A DNA stretch of 33,054 bases from Mycobacterium sp. (GCA_019236925.1 JAFAID010000342.1:1-33054), one strand, 5' to 3'; numbered from the stretch's first letter, positions 7,688 through 16,873 are shown. Notes: generated from the letters alone by a model not told the origin. Numbers and translations: made by a program.

Positions 7688-7747
7688 TCCGGTGAGAATC
7701 TTGGTCAGGATATGGCATCGAGTGCCAGAATGGAAGGGGCGGGTCTG

Positions 7748-8353
7748 ATGCTGCAACGGGCGCGGGTCGGCCGGCGCCGTTCCACGACCCCGCAGCACAT
7801 CACCGATGTCGCCCTGCGGCTGTTCGCCGACAGCGGCTTCGCCGAGGTGAGCGTCGACGACGTCGCACGGGCCGCGGGCATCGCCCGTCGCACCGTGTTT
7901 CGGTACTACGCCTCCAAGAACGCAATCCCCTGGGGAGACTTCGACGCTCACCTGCAGCACCTGCGCGAGCTGCTGGACCATCTCGATCCGGCCATGCCGC
8001 TCGGCGAGGCGCTGCGCGCTGCACTGTTGTCGTTCAACACCTTTGACGAATCGGAAACTATCCGGCATCGCCAGCGAATGCGGGTGATCCTGCAAACCGC
8101 TGAACTGCAAGCGTATTCGATGACAATGTATGCCGGCTGGCGCGACGTAATTGCCGAGTTCGTGGCACGCCGATCCTGCAGTCGGACTGCCGACCTGCTG
8201 CCTCAGACCGTCGCATGGATGATGCTTGGCGTCGCCCTGAGCGCCTACGAGCACTGGCTGGACGACGAAACTGTGTCGTTGCCGCAGGCTCTCGGGGATG
8301 CGTTCGACGTCGTCCGGGCCGGACTCGACGAGCTGGACCAGCGGCGCAGATGA
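7748..8353 (+). CDS. mftR: Mycofactocin operon regulator MftR (TetR family)
   Basis: MftR is the TetR-type repressor of the mycofactocin genes; in M. smegmatis it has been reported to respond to long-chain acyl-CoA. The 201 aa protein has an N-terminal helix-turn-helix ([43 protein letters not shown], residues ~15-57) followed by a helical ligand-binding domain. [11 protein letters not shown] is characteristic of the mycofactocin-system TetR subfamily. ATG 7748 is favoured because GGAAGGGGCGGG lies about 8 bases upstream; two further in-frame ATGs at 7712 and 7730 would lengthen it by 12 or 6 residues. It is divergent from mftA and its stop overlaps the next gene by ATGA. Confidence 0.92.
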   Translation: MLQRARVGRRRSTTPQHITDVALRLFADSGFAEVSVDDVARAAGIARRTVFRYYASKNAIPWGDFDAHLQHLRELLDHLDPAMPLGEALRAALLSFNTFDESETIRHRQRMRVILQTAELQAYSMTMYAGWRDVIAEFVARRSCSRTADLLPQTVAWMMLGVALSAYEHWLDDETVSLPQALGDAFDVVRAGLDELDQRRR

Positions 8354-9420
8354 ACCACGACAGCTACAGCCGCCTGCTGCGGTCTCTTCAACTGCAGGGC
8401 CAGATCTGCGCCGGGCTGGGCTCGCCGATGTACGCCGACGTGTTGGATCGGGTGGCCGCCGATGTGGCGGCCGGTGGTGTCTTCGCCGCCATCCTGTCCG
8501 GGCACGAAAGCGATTCCGGCCGGCTGGCGCTGCCGCTGCGACTGCTCGGTGGGCTGCACCGACTGGCACTCGACGGCCGCGCATCAGGGTTACGCCGCTG
8601 GTATCCGAGCACGGGCGGGCAGTGGGATGCGCAGGCGGCTTGGCCCGACATCGCGCGCGCCGCCGGCGACCACGCCGACCAGCTGCGGGCCGCCCTCGAT
8701 CAGCCACCGCAAACCAACGAAGTGGGCCGGGCCGCCGCGCTGATCGGCGGGCTGCTGATCCTCGCCGACCGATTCGCCTTGCCGATAAGGCTTTTCGAAA
8801 TCGGATGCAGTGCCAGCCTCAACCTGCGCGCCGACTATTACCGCTATCACCATCCCGGCGGCCACTGGGGTCCGGCCGACTCGCCGGTGACGATCGACGA
8901 CGCGTGGCGCGGCCCATTGCCTCCCACCGCGGCCCTGCGGATGGTCGAGCGTCAGGGCTACGACATCGCCCCACTCGACGCCACCGGCCGGGAGGGGGAA
9001 CTAACGCTGCTGAGTTATGTCTGGCCCGATCAGCCGGCACGGCTGGATCGGTTGCGCGGGGCGATCAGCATTGCCCGCCGCGTCCCCGCGCCGTTGCAGC
9101 GGCGCAATGCCGTTGACGCGGTGGCCGGCCTGTCTGTCGCCGCGGGCGCGCTAACCGTGCTGTGGCATTCCATTATGTGGCAGTACCTCTCCGCGGAAGA
9201 TCAGGCCGCCGTCCGCACCGAGATCGACGCGCTGGGAACCCAAGCCCGGGCCGACGCACCGTTCGCCCATCTGGCGCTGGAGCCGCAACGGCGAACTCCC
9301 GATGCACCGGTCGCGTTCACGGTTCGCGCCCGATCCTGGCCGGGTGGTGACGACGCGTTATTGGCCGTGTGTTCGCCACACGGGCCGCCGGTGACCTGGG
9401 AACAGCGCAGCGAGTTCTAG
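8350..9420 (+). CDS. DUF2332 family protein
   Basis: A 356 aa cytoplasmic protein of the DUF2332 family, matching in position and type the M. tuberculosis gene next to mftR. Features seen: an N-terminal helical part ([28 protein letters not shown]), the segment [22 protein letters not shown], which resembles a SAM-methyltransferase-like glycine motif ([10 protein letters not shown]), and a later [12 protein letters not shown] block. The function is unknown; a Rossmann-like small-molecule binding role is inference only. Its ATG overlaps the mftR stop (ATGA), so it is co-transcribed and translationally coupled with mftR. Its stop overlaps that of the convergent hydrolase gene by four bases. Confidence 0.88.
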   Translation: MNHDSYSRLLRSLQLQGQICAGLGSPMYADVLDRVAADVAAGGVFAAILSGHESDSGRLALPLRLLGGLHRLALDGRASGLRRWYPSTGGQWDAQAAWPDIARAAGDHADQLRAALDQPPQTNEVGRAAALIGGLLILADRFALPIRLFEIGCSASLNLRADYYRYHHPGGHWGPADSPVTIDDAWRGPLPPTAALRMVERQGYDIAPLDATGREGELTLLSYVWPDQPARLDRLRGAISIARRVPAPLQRRNAVDAVAGLSVAAGALTVLWHSIMWQYLSAEDQAAVRTEIDALGTQARADAPFAHLALEPQRRTPDAPVAFTVRARSWPGGDDALLAVCSPHGPPVTWEQRSEF

Positions 9421-10220
9421 CTCCTCGTCTGCGCGGCGGCCAAGAACGGCGCGGCGATCGCGAGGAAACCGTCGGGGTCTGAGGAAAACACCACGTGGCC
9501 GGTTGGCAGCACCTCCAGCCGCGATCCCGGGATTGCCGCGGCGGTGGCACGGCCGACAAGCATTGGGGCGGCGGTGTCTTTTGATCCCCAGACAACGAGG
9601 CACCGCGCGGTGATGCGATCGGCGCGCGGGCGCAGGTCGTAGTTGGGCGAGGCGAAACTGCGCCACAGCGCCGCGGTGAGAACGACACCTTCGCGGGTGT
9701 GCGCACGGGCCAGCGCGCGCTGCTGGATGGCGTGGTCGGTGTCGCTGGTCGCCTTCATGTAGCCGGGGATGAACCGCGGCAGGACTCGTTTCATCACCGC
9801 CGGCGTTCCCAATACTCGGCAGTAGAGCTTGGTGGCCGGGTTGGAGACGAAACCGCCCGTGTTGACCAAGACCAGCCGTGAAACCCGTTGCGGCTCAGCG
9901 ATCGCCAGCCGTGCCGCGGCGAAGCCGCCGACAGAGTTGCCGATGAACGCGGCGGGCGGCAGATCGAGTGCGGCAACGACGTCGGCAAGAGCATCGGCGA
10001 AGGAGGCGGCTGTCGGCCGATAGTTCGGCGCCGGCGCCGGCGAGTCGCCATGACCGGGCCAGTCCACTGCGATCACCCGGTGTTCGCGACGAAGGCTCGG
10101 CACGATCGCGTCGAAGTCGTGGCGGTCGTGCAATGTCGCGTGCAGCAACACCACGACGGGTCCTTCCCCGACATCGCTGTAGGCAACCTCTCCCGCCCGC
10201 GTTTGCACCGTGTGGACCAT
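9417..10220 (-). CDS. Alpha/beta hydrolase
   Basis: A 267 aa alpha/beta-fold hydrolase. Visible elements are VVLLHATLHDRHDF (oxyanion loop, residues 23-36), VIAVDWPGHGDS (strand 4 region), the nucleophile elbow GNSVGG with Ser96, Asp215 in WGSKDTAAP and His242 in PTGHVVF, giving a full Ser-Asp-His triad. Family members hydrolyse esters, lactones, epoxides or C-C bonds, and the substrate cannot be inferred from sequence. ATG 10220 is preferred to the frame's earlier start at 10235 because AAAGGA is correctly spaced before it. It is divergent from the DUF962-TetR operon across a strong palindrome (10235-10254), so it is likely controlled by that TetR protein. Confidence 0.9.
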   Translation of the reverse strand: MVHTVQTRAGEVAYSDVGEGPVVVLLHATLHDRHDFDAIVPSLRREHRVIAVDWPGHGDSPAPAPNYRPTAASFADALADVVAALDLPPAAFIGNSVGGFAAARLAIAEPQRVSRLVLVNTGGFVSNPATKLYCRVLGTPAVMKRVLPRFIPGYMKATSDTDHAIQQRALARAHTREGVVLTAALWRSFASPNYDLRPRADRITARCLVVWGSKDTAAPMLVGRATAAAIPGSRLEVLPTGHVVFSSDPDGFLAIAAPFLAAAQTRS

Positions 10221-10234
10221 CGCAGTTCCTTTCA

Positions 10235-10254
10235 TTGACCGACTGGTCGGTCAA
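10235..10254. promoter_or_regulatory. TetR-type palindromic operator TTGACCGAC-TG-GTCGGTCAA
   Basis: A 20 bp palindrome with perfect 9 bp arms and a 2 bp centre sits in the 73 bp gap between the divergent hydrolase (start 10220) and DUF962 (start 10294) genes. The size, symmetry and GACCGAC/GTCGGTC arms are typical of TetR-family operators, and a TetR gene is the second gene of the rightward operon. I infer autoregulation of 10294-11225 and control of the hydrolase. Confidence 0.8.
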
Positions 10255-10293
10255 CGATATCATCGTCAGCATTCCAATCTCAAGGAGTAACTG

Positions 10294-10647
10294 ATGACTG
10301 TTCCTTCGCCCGACGCCCCGTTTTCCGAGAAGATGGCCTACTACAAGACCCAACACACCAGCCGCGGCGTGAAATTCACGCACATGGTCGGCACCCCCGT
10401 GATCGCAGCCGGAATCCCACTGCTGCTGGCCAAACCACGGGTGGGAGTGCCGATGTTCGTCGGCGGCTGGCTCCTGCAGATCGCCGGGCACCGGATTTTC
10501 GAGCACAACCTACCGTCGACGCACAAGGGCTGGATCACCTATCAGCTCACCGGGGTGATTCACGTGTGCGAGCAATACGGCGAGCTGCTCGCGCGACGCA
10601 GTCAGCGAAAAGCCGCACGCAAGCCGGTGGTTAGAGTGCTCGCATGA
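10294..10647 (+). CDS. DUF962 / Mpo1-like family membrane protein
   Basis: A 117 aa protein of the DUF962 (Mpo1/YGL010w-like) family. The start MAYYKTQHTSRGVKFTHMVGTPVIAAGIPLLL and the segment GVPMFVGGWLLQIAGHRIFEHNLPS, with conserved His residues in FTH, AGH and FEH, are the family pattern; two hydrophobic stretches (about residues 35-50 and 52-70) indicate membrane association. Yeast Mpo1 is a 2-hydroxy fatty acid dioxygenase using Fe(II); whether the short bacterial form does this is unknown. AAGGAG upstream of ATG 10294 gives a good start. It is coupled to the following TetR gene by an ATGA overlap. Confidence 0.85.
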   Translation: MTVPSPDAPFSEKMAYYKTQHTSRGVKFTHMVGTPVIAAGIPLLLAKPRVGVPMFVGGWLLQIAGHRIFEHNLPSTHKGWITYQLTGVIHVCEQYGELLARRSQRKAARKPVVRVLA

Positions 10648-11225
10648 CCTCGACGCCCCCGACCGTGCCCACCCGTCCGACGGGCGGGCGCAAGGAGGCC
10701 ATGGCCAGAACCCGCGAATCGCTCATCGACGCGGGCCTGCGGCTGGCCGAACGCACCGGGCTAAGCGGTTTGAGCGTCAATCTCATCGTCGGTGAAGCCG
10801 GAGTCGCAAAGGGCACGTTCTTTCATCACTTCGGCGACCGCGCCTCGTATCTGCTTGCGCTGCATCGTGAATTCCACGAACGTTTGAGCGCCCAGGTGCA
10901 AGCCGCCATCGATGGGATGCCACCCGGGCGTAAGCGTCTGACCGCCGTCGCAGACACCTATCTTGACGGCTGTTTACGCGACCGCGGTGTGCGTGCCCTG
11001 CTGTTGGAGGCTCGCGCGGAGCCGGCGGTCACCGAGGAAATCGCTCGCCGTAACCACGCCAGCGCCGAGCTTTTCCGACCCGACTTCGCCGCGCTGAAAC
11101 GCCCGCACCCTTACGAAAGCGCGCAGTTGTGGGTCGGCATGGTCGCCGAAGCCGCCCTGATCGAATACCAAGCCGCCAAAGCACTTCCCGGCCTGCGCGA
11201 AGCCCTTGAGCGGTTCTTGAATTAG
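10644..11225 (+). CDS. TetR family transcriptional regulator
   Basis: A 193 aa TetR regulator. The helix-turn-helix covers TRESLIDAGLRLAERTGLSGLSVNLIVGEAGVAKGTFFHHFGDRASYL (about residues 24-70), with the G-T-F-(F/Y)-x-H-F recognition signature. The rest is the variable helical ligand domain. Its ATG overlaps the DUF962 stop, so the two form one operon whose promoter region carries the palindrome at 10235-10254. I infer it binds that site. The ligand is unknown. Its stop overlaps the stop of the convergent ferredoxin reductase gene. Confidence 0.93.
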   Translation: MTSTPPTVPTRPTGGRKEAMARTRESLIDAGLRLAERTGLSGLSVNLIVGEAGVAKGTFFHHFGDRASYLLALHREFHERLSAQVQAAIDGMPPGRKRLTAVADTYLDGCLRDRGVRALLLEARAEPAVTEEIARRNHASAELFRPDFAALKRPHPYESAQLWVGMVAEAALIEYQAAKALPGLREALERFLN

Positions 11226-12406
11226 TCGAGCACGTCGGAAATCGGTGCCGCAGCGGCGATCTTGGACCGCGTCTTCATGACCTTGCCGGGCATACCACCG
11301 CCGACGACGCCGGCCACCACGCCGTCGCGCTCGTAGAAGGCGAGGAACTTGCGGCCGTCGTCCTCGACGAGGTGCACGGTGTCGGTCGCGATCGGCTCAC
11401 CCAGGCATTGGATCTTGACGTCGTACTGATCGCTCCAGAAATACGGGACGACGACGTTGGACGGCGTGTCCTGCCCGAGCATCGCGGGCACCACGACCCG
11501 GGCCTGTTCGGCGACGTTGCTCCAATGTTCTACTCGCACTTGATGTCCCATCGGATCGCGCCAGGAAGCCACGTCGCCGAGCGCCCACACGTTCGGCGCG
11601 CTGGTTCGTCCGGCCGCATCACAGATCACGCCGTTGTCGACCTCGACGCCGCTGCCGTCGAGCCAGTCGGTCGCCGGCCGTGAGCCGATGCCGACCACCA
11701 CCAGGTCGGTCGTCACCTCAGTACCGTCGGTCAGCAGCACGCTCTCAACATGATCGTGGCCGCGGACCTCGGCCACCCCGACGTCGGTGCGCACATCGAC
11801 ACCTTCTGCGCGGTGCAGCCGCGCCACCAGCCCGCCGATCTGCACGCCGAGAACCGCTGCCAGCGGCGCGGGCTGCGGCTCGACCAGTACGACGTCGACT
11901 CCCAGCCCACGCAGACTGGCCGCCACCTCACAGCCGATGAAACCCGCGCCGACCACAACTGCATGCCGGGCGGAAGAAGCGTGTTTCCGCAACGCGAGAC
12001 TTTCATCGAACGAACGCAACACCCGGATGCCGTCCAGGTCGGGGAACGCCGGAATGCGCCGCGGCACCAAGCCGGTCGCGATGACGAGTTCGTCGTAATC
12101 GAGCGTCGTTCCGTCGTCGAGAGTCACCGTCTGCGCCGCGGTGTCCAGACCAGTGGCCGCCGATCCCAGCCGCAGCGTGATGTTCTGCTCGTCGTAGAAC
12201 TCACGCGGTTTCAGCGTCACGTCGTCGACTTCGCTACGCAGCACTTCCTTGGACAGCGGGGGGCGATCGTAGGGCAAATGGACCTCATCGCTGACGATGG
12301 CCAGCGCGCCGGTGTAGCCGGCCCGGCGCAATTGCTCAGCGGTCCGGGTCGCCGCGAGCCCACCGCCGACGATCAATATTCCGTTGCCGCCTGACCTAGT
12401 GGTCAT
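11222..12406 (-). CDS. FAD-dependent NAD(P)H:ferredoxin reductase
   Basis: This protein of about 394 aa is a ferredoxin/rubredoxin-type reductase of the glutathione-reductase fold (Rv0688-like), supplying electrons from NAD(P)H to a ferredoxin, for example for cytochromes P450. The FAD motif is IVGGGLAATRTAEQLRRAGYTG near the N-terminus with YDRPPLSKEVL (typical of this group), ELVIATGLVPRR, a second nucleotide-binding motif VVVGAGFIGCEVAASLRGLGVDVVLVEPQ, and the FAD-contact VWALGDVASW. ATG 12406 is chosen; a GTG five codons upstream is possible. No ferredoxin gene is next to it, so the partner is encoded elsewhere. In M. tuberculosis the homologue neighbours the mycofactocin-coupled dehydrogenase directly; here a ~3.6 kb block separates them. 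Confidence 0.92.
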   Translation of the reverse strand: MTTRSGGNGILIVGGGLAATRTAEQLRRAGYTGALAIVSDEVHLPYDRPPLSKEVLRSEVDDVTLKPREFYDEQNITLRLGSAATGLDTAAQTVTLDDGTTLDYDELVIATGLVPRRIPAFPDLDGIRVLRSFDESLALRKHASSARHAVVVGAGFIGCEVAASLRGLGVDVVLVEPQPAPLAAVLGVQIGGLVARLHRAEGVDVRTDVGVAEVRGHDHVESVLLTDGTEVTTDLVVVGIGSRPATDWLDGSGVEVDNGVICDAAGRTSAPNVWALGDVASWRDPMGHQVRVEHWSNVAEQARVVVPAMLGQDTPSNVVVPYFWSDQYDVKIQCLGEPIATDTVHLVEDDGRKFLAFYERDGVVAGVVGGGMPGKVMKTRSKIAAAAPISDVLD

Positions 12407-12443
12407 TTGGAGTTCATACACGATTGCGGCGGCGGATAGTTGC

Positions 12444-12896
12444 TCACCCCTCCGCCCGCGACCGGTCGATCAGGTTGCTCAGCACGACGATGCTTTCGGT
12501 GCGTTCGATGTCGGCGCTGATGCGAATGCGTTCCAAAGCATCTTCCAGATGCCGCATGTCGTGGGCCAGCACATGCAGGATGGCGTCGGCGGTCCCGGTC
12601 GCCGTCGCGGCACTGACCACCTCGGGAATGTCTATCCAGGCCCGGCGCAGCTCGTCGGGCGAAATCCTGCCGTGGCAGTAAACCTGTACGTAGGCCTCGG
12701 TGTTCCAACCCACCGCATTGCGATCGATGACGGTGGTGAATCCCCGGATCACACCGCTGTCAAGCATCCGGTCGACGCGCCGCTTGACCGCCGGGGCGGA
12801 CAGATTCACCCGCTCACCGATCTCGGCGAACGTCGCCCGGGCATGTTTGGCGAGCTCGGCGAGAATCTGCTCATCGATGCCGTCCAACCGGTCCAT
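12444..12896 (-). CDS. Lrp/AsnC family transcriptional regulator
   Basis: A 150 aa Lrp/AsnC regulator. MDRLDGIDEQILAELAKHARATFAEIGERVNLSAPAVKRRVDRMLDSGVIRGFTTVID is the N-terminal winged helix-turn-helix, followed by the RAM/AsnC ligand domain (EAYVQVYC... VVSAATATGTADAILHVLAHD), which binds amino acids and forms oligomers. AGGAGGG lies just before ATG 12896. It is divergent from the amidinohydrolase-rocD operon, and the gap carries an 11 bp inverted repeat pair. By analogy with the M. tuberculosis Rv2324 neighbourhood it is expected to control arginine/ornithine use. Confidence 0.94.
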   Translation of the reverse strand: MDRLDGIDEQILAELAKHARATFAEIGERVNLSAPAVKRRVDRMLDSGVIRGFTTVIDRNAVGWNTEAYVQVYCHGRISPDELRRAWIDIPEVVSAATATGTADAILHVLAHDMRHLEDALERIRISADIERTESIVVLSNLIDRSRAEG

Positions 12897-12933
12897 CGTT
12901 CCCTCCTGCACAACAGACTGCCGCAATCCGGCA

Positions 12934-12989
12934 TTTGGCGCAATAAACTGGGTGTGCAAAAGCAACGATCGGTGTTTGATTGCGCCAAA
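12934..12989. promoter_or_regulatory. Paired inverted-repeat sites (TTTGGCGCAAT / ATTGCGCCAAA), likely AsnC/Lrp operator
   Basis: In the 114 bp gap between the divergent Lrp-type gene and the ddaH-like gene, TTTGGCGCAAT at 12934-12944 is repeated in perfect inverted form at 12979-12989. The 11 bp arms are centred 45 bp apart, roughly four helical turns, which suits an oligomeric Lrp/AsnC protein wrapping DNA. The right copy ends 21 bases before the ddaH-like start. Confidence 0.7.
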
Positions 12990-13010
12990 GCATTCCCATA
13001 CCGTCGATTT

Positions 13011-13886
13011 ATGACGATCTTTACCGAAACCGCGGCCGTGGGCCCGTCGGGTAAGACCGCCACAAGCGACCTGCCAGCGACCGAACGCAAAGCGCGCATT
13101 CGGCACTACGTCATGACGCCTCCGCAGTTTTTCACTGTCGACTATGCGATCAATCCGTGGATGGATACCTCCATCCCGGTCGACACCGCCGTCGCGGTCG
13201 CGCAGTGGGAACAGCTTCGCGACACCTACCGCCGACTGGGCCACGTCGTCGACCTCGTCGTACCCGTTCCCGGCCTGCCCGACATGGTCTACGCCGCCAA
13301 CGGCGGGCTGATACTCAGCGGCGCGGCGGTGGTGGCGCGATTCAAATACCCTCAGCGCCAACAAGAGTCCATCGCCTACGCGGACTGGATGAATTCGCAC
13401 GGATACACTCCGGTGCAGACTCGGCACGTCAACGAGGGTCAGGGCGACCTGCTGCCGGTGGGCGAAATGATCCTGGCCGGAACCGGTTTTCGCACCGATC
13501 CGCGAGCGCACGCCGAGATCGCCGAGGTCTTCGGCCGGCCGGTCGTCAGCCTGCAGCTGGTCGATCCGCGCTTCTACCACCTCGACACCGCACTCACCGT
13601 GCTCGACGACACCACGATCGCGTACTATCCGCCGGCCTTCGCCGAATCTTCACGGGCGCAAGTGGAAACGCTGTTTCCGGACGCCATCGTGGTGGAAAGC
13701 GCCGACGCCTACGTGTTCGGCCTGAACGCCGTATCGGACGGACGCCACGTGGTGCACCCGGCCGCCGCGGTGGGCTTCGCCGAGCAGTTGCGCCGAGCCG
13801 GCTTCGAGCCGATCGGCGTAGAGATGTCCGAGCTGCTCAAGGGAGGCGGATCTGTCAAATGCTGCACACTGGAGGTGTATTCGTGA
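13011..13886 (+). CDS. Arginine deiminase/DDAH-like amidinohydrolase family protein
   Basis: A 291 aa member of the guanidino-modifying (amidinotransferase/DDAH) fold, matching the M. tuberculosis gene beside rocD (Rv2323c). The N-terminal PQFFTVDYAINPWMD, the segment MVYAANGGLIL with conserved Asn, the catalytic His in FYHLDTALTVLDD and the C-terminal GGGSVKCCTLEV with the nucleophile Cys284 or Cys285 are family hallmarks. It likely hydrolyses a guanidino compound (arginine, methylarginine or a relative) to feed ornithine or citrulline metabolism. Its GTGA overlap with rocD shows they act together. No Shine-Dalgarno precedes ATG 13011, so the mRNA may be nearly leaderless. Confidence 0.88.
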   Translation: MTIFTETAAVGPSGKTATSDLPATERKARIRHYVMTPPQFFTVDYAINPWMDTSIPVDTAVAVAQWEQLRDTYRRLGHVVDLVVPVPGLPDMVYAANGGLILSGAAVVARFKYPQRQQESIAYADWMNSHGYTPVQTRHVNEGQGDLLPVGEMILAGTGFRTDPRAHAEIAEVFGRPVVSLQLVDPRFYHLDTALTVLDDTTIAYYPPAFAESSRAQVETLFPDAIVVESADAYVFGLNAVSDGRHVVHPAAAVGFAEQLRRAGFEPIGVEMSELLKGGGSVKCCTLEVYS

Positions 13887-15145
13887 CCCGAGCGGCGCGA
13901 ATGACCATAGCGGACACCGAGACCACCAGCCCCGGCGAACTCACCGGGTCGGCGATCACCCTCAACGAGCGGCACGCGGCACACAACTACTCGCCGCTAC
14001 CAGTCGTTGCCGCCAGCGCCGAGGGCGCGTGGATCACCGACGTGGAAGGTCGCCGCTACCTGGATTGTCTGGCCGCGTACTCCGCAGTGAATTTCGGGCA
14101 TCGCAACCCCGAAATCACCGCGACCGCACACGCGCAGCTGAATCTGGTCACGCTGGTCAGCAGGGCATTTCACGCCGAGCCGCTCGGACGGTTTTGTGCG
14201 GCGCTGGCGACACTCTGCGACAAGGACATGGTGCTGCCGATGAACAGCGGCGCCGAAGCGGTCGAGAGCGCCATCAAGGTCGCCCGAAAGTGGGGCACCG
14301 ACGTCAAGGGCGTTCCGGCCGGCCAGGCGAACATCGTGGTGGCCGACAACAACTTTCATGGCCGCACCATCAGCATCGTGAGCTTTTCTTCCGACCACAC
14401 GGCGCGCGCTGGCTTCGGGCCGTTCACGCCCGGCTTTCGTTCGGTGCCGTTCGGCGACGCCGATACGCTGGCGAAAGCGATTGACCAGCACACCGTCGCG
14501 GTGCTGTTGGAGCCGATCCAGGGTGAGGCCGGCGTCATCGTGCCGCCCGACGACTACCTGCCCGAAGTGCGGCAAATCTGCTGTGACTACAACGTTTTGA
14601 TGATCGCCGATGAGATCCAATCTGGCCTGGCCCGCACCGGTCGCACCTTCGCCTGCGATCATTGGGATGTGGTGCCCGACATCTACCTGCTCGGCAAAGC
14701 GCTGGGCGGCGGGGTGGTGCCACTGTCGGCGGTGGTGGCCGATCGCGATGTCCTGGGGGTGCTGCATCCCGGTGAGCACGGTTCGACGTTCGGCGGGAAT
14801 CCATTCGCGGCGGCGATCGGCAGCACGGTGGTGTCGATGCTGGCTCGCGGCGAATTCCAGGACCGCGCAGCGCAGCTCGGCAGGCGCCTGCACTGGCGGC
14901 TGCGGACGTTGATCGGTCACGGTGTGCTTGCGGTGCGCGGCCGTGGCTTATGGGCCGGCGTCGACATCGATCCGGCACTCGGCAGCGCAAAGCAGCTCAG
15001 CCTGCTACTGGCCAAGCGTGGTGTCCTGGTCAAGGACACGCACGGATCAACGTTGCGAGTCGCTCCCCCACTGGTGATCACTGCGGCGGAAATCGATTGG
15101 GCCGTGGACCGATTCGCCGATACTCTCGCGGATATGGCGAGTTGA
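13883..15145 (+). CDS. rocD: Ornithine aminotransferase RocD (PLP-dependent, class III)
   Basis: RocD transfers the delta-amino group of ornithine to 2-oxoglutarate, giving glutamate semialdehyde and glutamate. The 420 aa product is a class III aminotransferase: NYSPLPVVAASAEGAWITDVEGRRYLD opening, MNSGAEAVESAIKVARKW (phosphate-binding), IADEIQSGLARTG with the Asp contacting PLP, and LLGKALGGG with the PLP Lys272, followed by HGSTFGGNP. GTG 13883 overlaps the preceding stop (GTGA) and has GGAGG seven bases upstream; ATG 13901 is the alternative. The frame is uninterrupted, whereas M. tuberculosis carries rocD as two adjacent fragments. It ends 18 bases from the convergent phoU. Confidence 0.95.
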   Translation: MTRAARMTIADTETTSPGELTGSAITLNERHAAHNYSPLPVVAASAEGAWITDVEGRRYLDCLAAYSAVNFGHRNPEITATAHAQLNLVTLVSRAFHAEPLGRFCAALATLCDKDMVLPMNSGAEAVESAIKVARKWGTDVKGVPAGQANIVVADNNFHGRTISIVSFSSDHTARAGFGPFTPGFRSVPFGDADTLAKAIDQHTVAVLLEPIQGEAGVIVPPDDYLPEVRQICCDYNVLMIADEIQSGLARTGRTFACDHWDVVPDIYLLGKALGGGVVPLSAVVADRDVLGVLHPGEHGSTFGGNPFAAAIGSTVVSMLARGEFQDRAAQLGRRLHWRLRTLIGHGVLAVRGRGLWAGVDIDPALGSAKQLSLLLAKRGVLVKDTHGSTLRVAPPLVITAAEIDWAVDRFADTLADMAS

Positions 15146-15163
15146 ATAACTTCGGTGCCAACG

Positions 15164-15829
15164 TTACGCCGGCGCCGTCTCACAATCAGAGAACCGACCG
15201 GTCTCCTGGAAGATGACCCGACGCGCGAGTTGGACCGCATGGTCGGCGAAGCGCTCGTAATACCGGCCCAGCAGGGTCACGTCGACGGCGGTGGCTACAC
15301 CGTGCTTCCATTCGCGATCCATCATCACCGTGAACAGGTGGCGATGCAGGTCATCCATCGCGTCGTCTTCTCTGCGGATGCGTGCAGCCTTCCTCGGGTC
15401 GCGCGTCAAGAGCACCTCTTGCGCGTTGTTGCCCAGTTTGACTGCGATCCTGCCCATTTCGGCGAAATACTCGTTGACTTCTTCGGGTAATGCGTGCTGA
15501 GGATGACGCCAGCGGGTGATCTCGGCGACATGTAGGGCCAGCGCGCCCATCCGGTCGATATTGACGACCATCTGGAGGGCGCTGACGATCGCCCGCAGGT
15601 CACTGGCAACCGGCGCATGGAGGGGGGCCAGCAGCACAAACGCGTTCTCCTCGGCGGCGCTGCTCATTGCGGCGATTTTGTCGTGGTCGCCGAGAACCTG
15701 TTCGGCCAGAACCAGATCCGCCTGCAGCAGGGCGTGGGTTGCGTGCTCCATGGCAACCCCGGCCAGCCCGCACATTTCCCCGAGGTGCTCGGTTAAGCTC
15801 GCGAGCTCTGTGCGATAGGCGGTCCGCAT
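15164..15829 (-). CDS. phoU: Phosphate transport system regulator PhoU (PhoY1-like)
   Basis: A 221 aa PhoU protein: two three-helix-bundle repeats with the metal-binding E(D)xxxD-type signatures, here [24 protein letters not shown] (repeat 1) and [19 protein letters not shown] (repeat 2). PhoU proteins link the Pst phosphate transporter to the SenX3-RegX3 two-component system and restrain the phosphate-starvation response; in mycobacteria they also affect persistence. Among the two M. tuberculosis paralogues, this sequence resembles PhoY1 more than PhoY2 as I recall them. It is alone here, with no pst genes nearby. ATG 15829 opens the frame. Confidence 0.93.
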   Translation of the reverse strand: MRTAYRTELASLTEHLGEMCGLAGVAMEHATHALLQADLVLAEQVLGDHDKIAAMSSAAEENAFVLLAPLHAPVASDLRAIVSALQMVVNIDRMGALALHVAEITRWRHPQHALPEEVNEYFAEMGRIAVKLGNNAQEVLLTRDPRKAARIRREDDAMDDLHRHLFTVMMDREWKHGVATAVDVTLLGRYYERFADHAVQLARRVIFQETGRFSDCETAPA

Positions 15830-16008
15830 GCCGACGAAGATACGTTCTCAACCTGGACGATTGAGTAAAGCGAGGTGTGAGATCGCGGTGAATGTCGGCT
15901 TACGTTTGATTCGGACATCCGTTTGTCGGCTAGCGGCTTGCTCATTGCTGAACTCGTCTGCTTTCGACGGGTCGCCCAACAGGCGCCCGCGCCGGACCGT
16001 TAAATCTC
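15830..16008. other. Intergenic stretch without recognisable gene
   Basis: About 180 bases between the phoU start and the end of the SDR gene. It should hold the phoU promoter. I see no convincing ORF, terminator hairpin or repeat in it. Confidence 0.5.
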
Positions 16009-16860
<852 letters not shown>

Positions 16861-16873
16861 CTAGCAGCCAAAC

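Noticed and set aside
7646..8707. Extension of the mftA frame to a 395-residue protein
   Set aside because: It runs antisense through mftR; only the last 41 codons are MftA, with a Shine-Dalgarno before ATG 7645.
13157..13882. Extension of the rocD frame upstream through the amidinohydrolase gene
   Set aside because: This part is a second frame of the ddaH-like gene with Arg/Ala/Gly-rich noise; GTG 13883 has its own ribosome site and the GTGA overlap.
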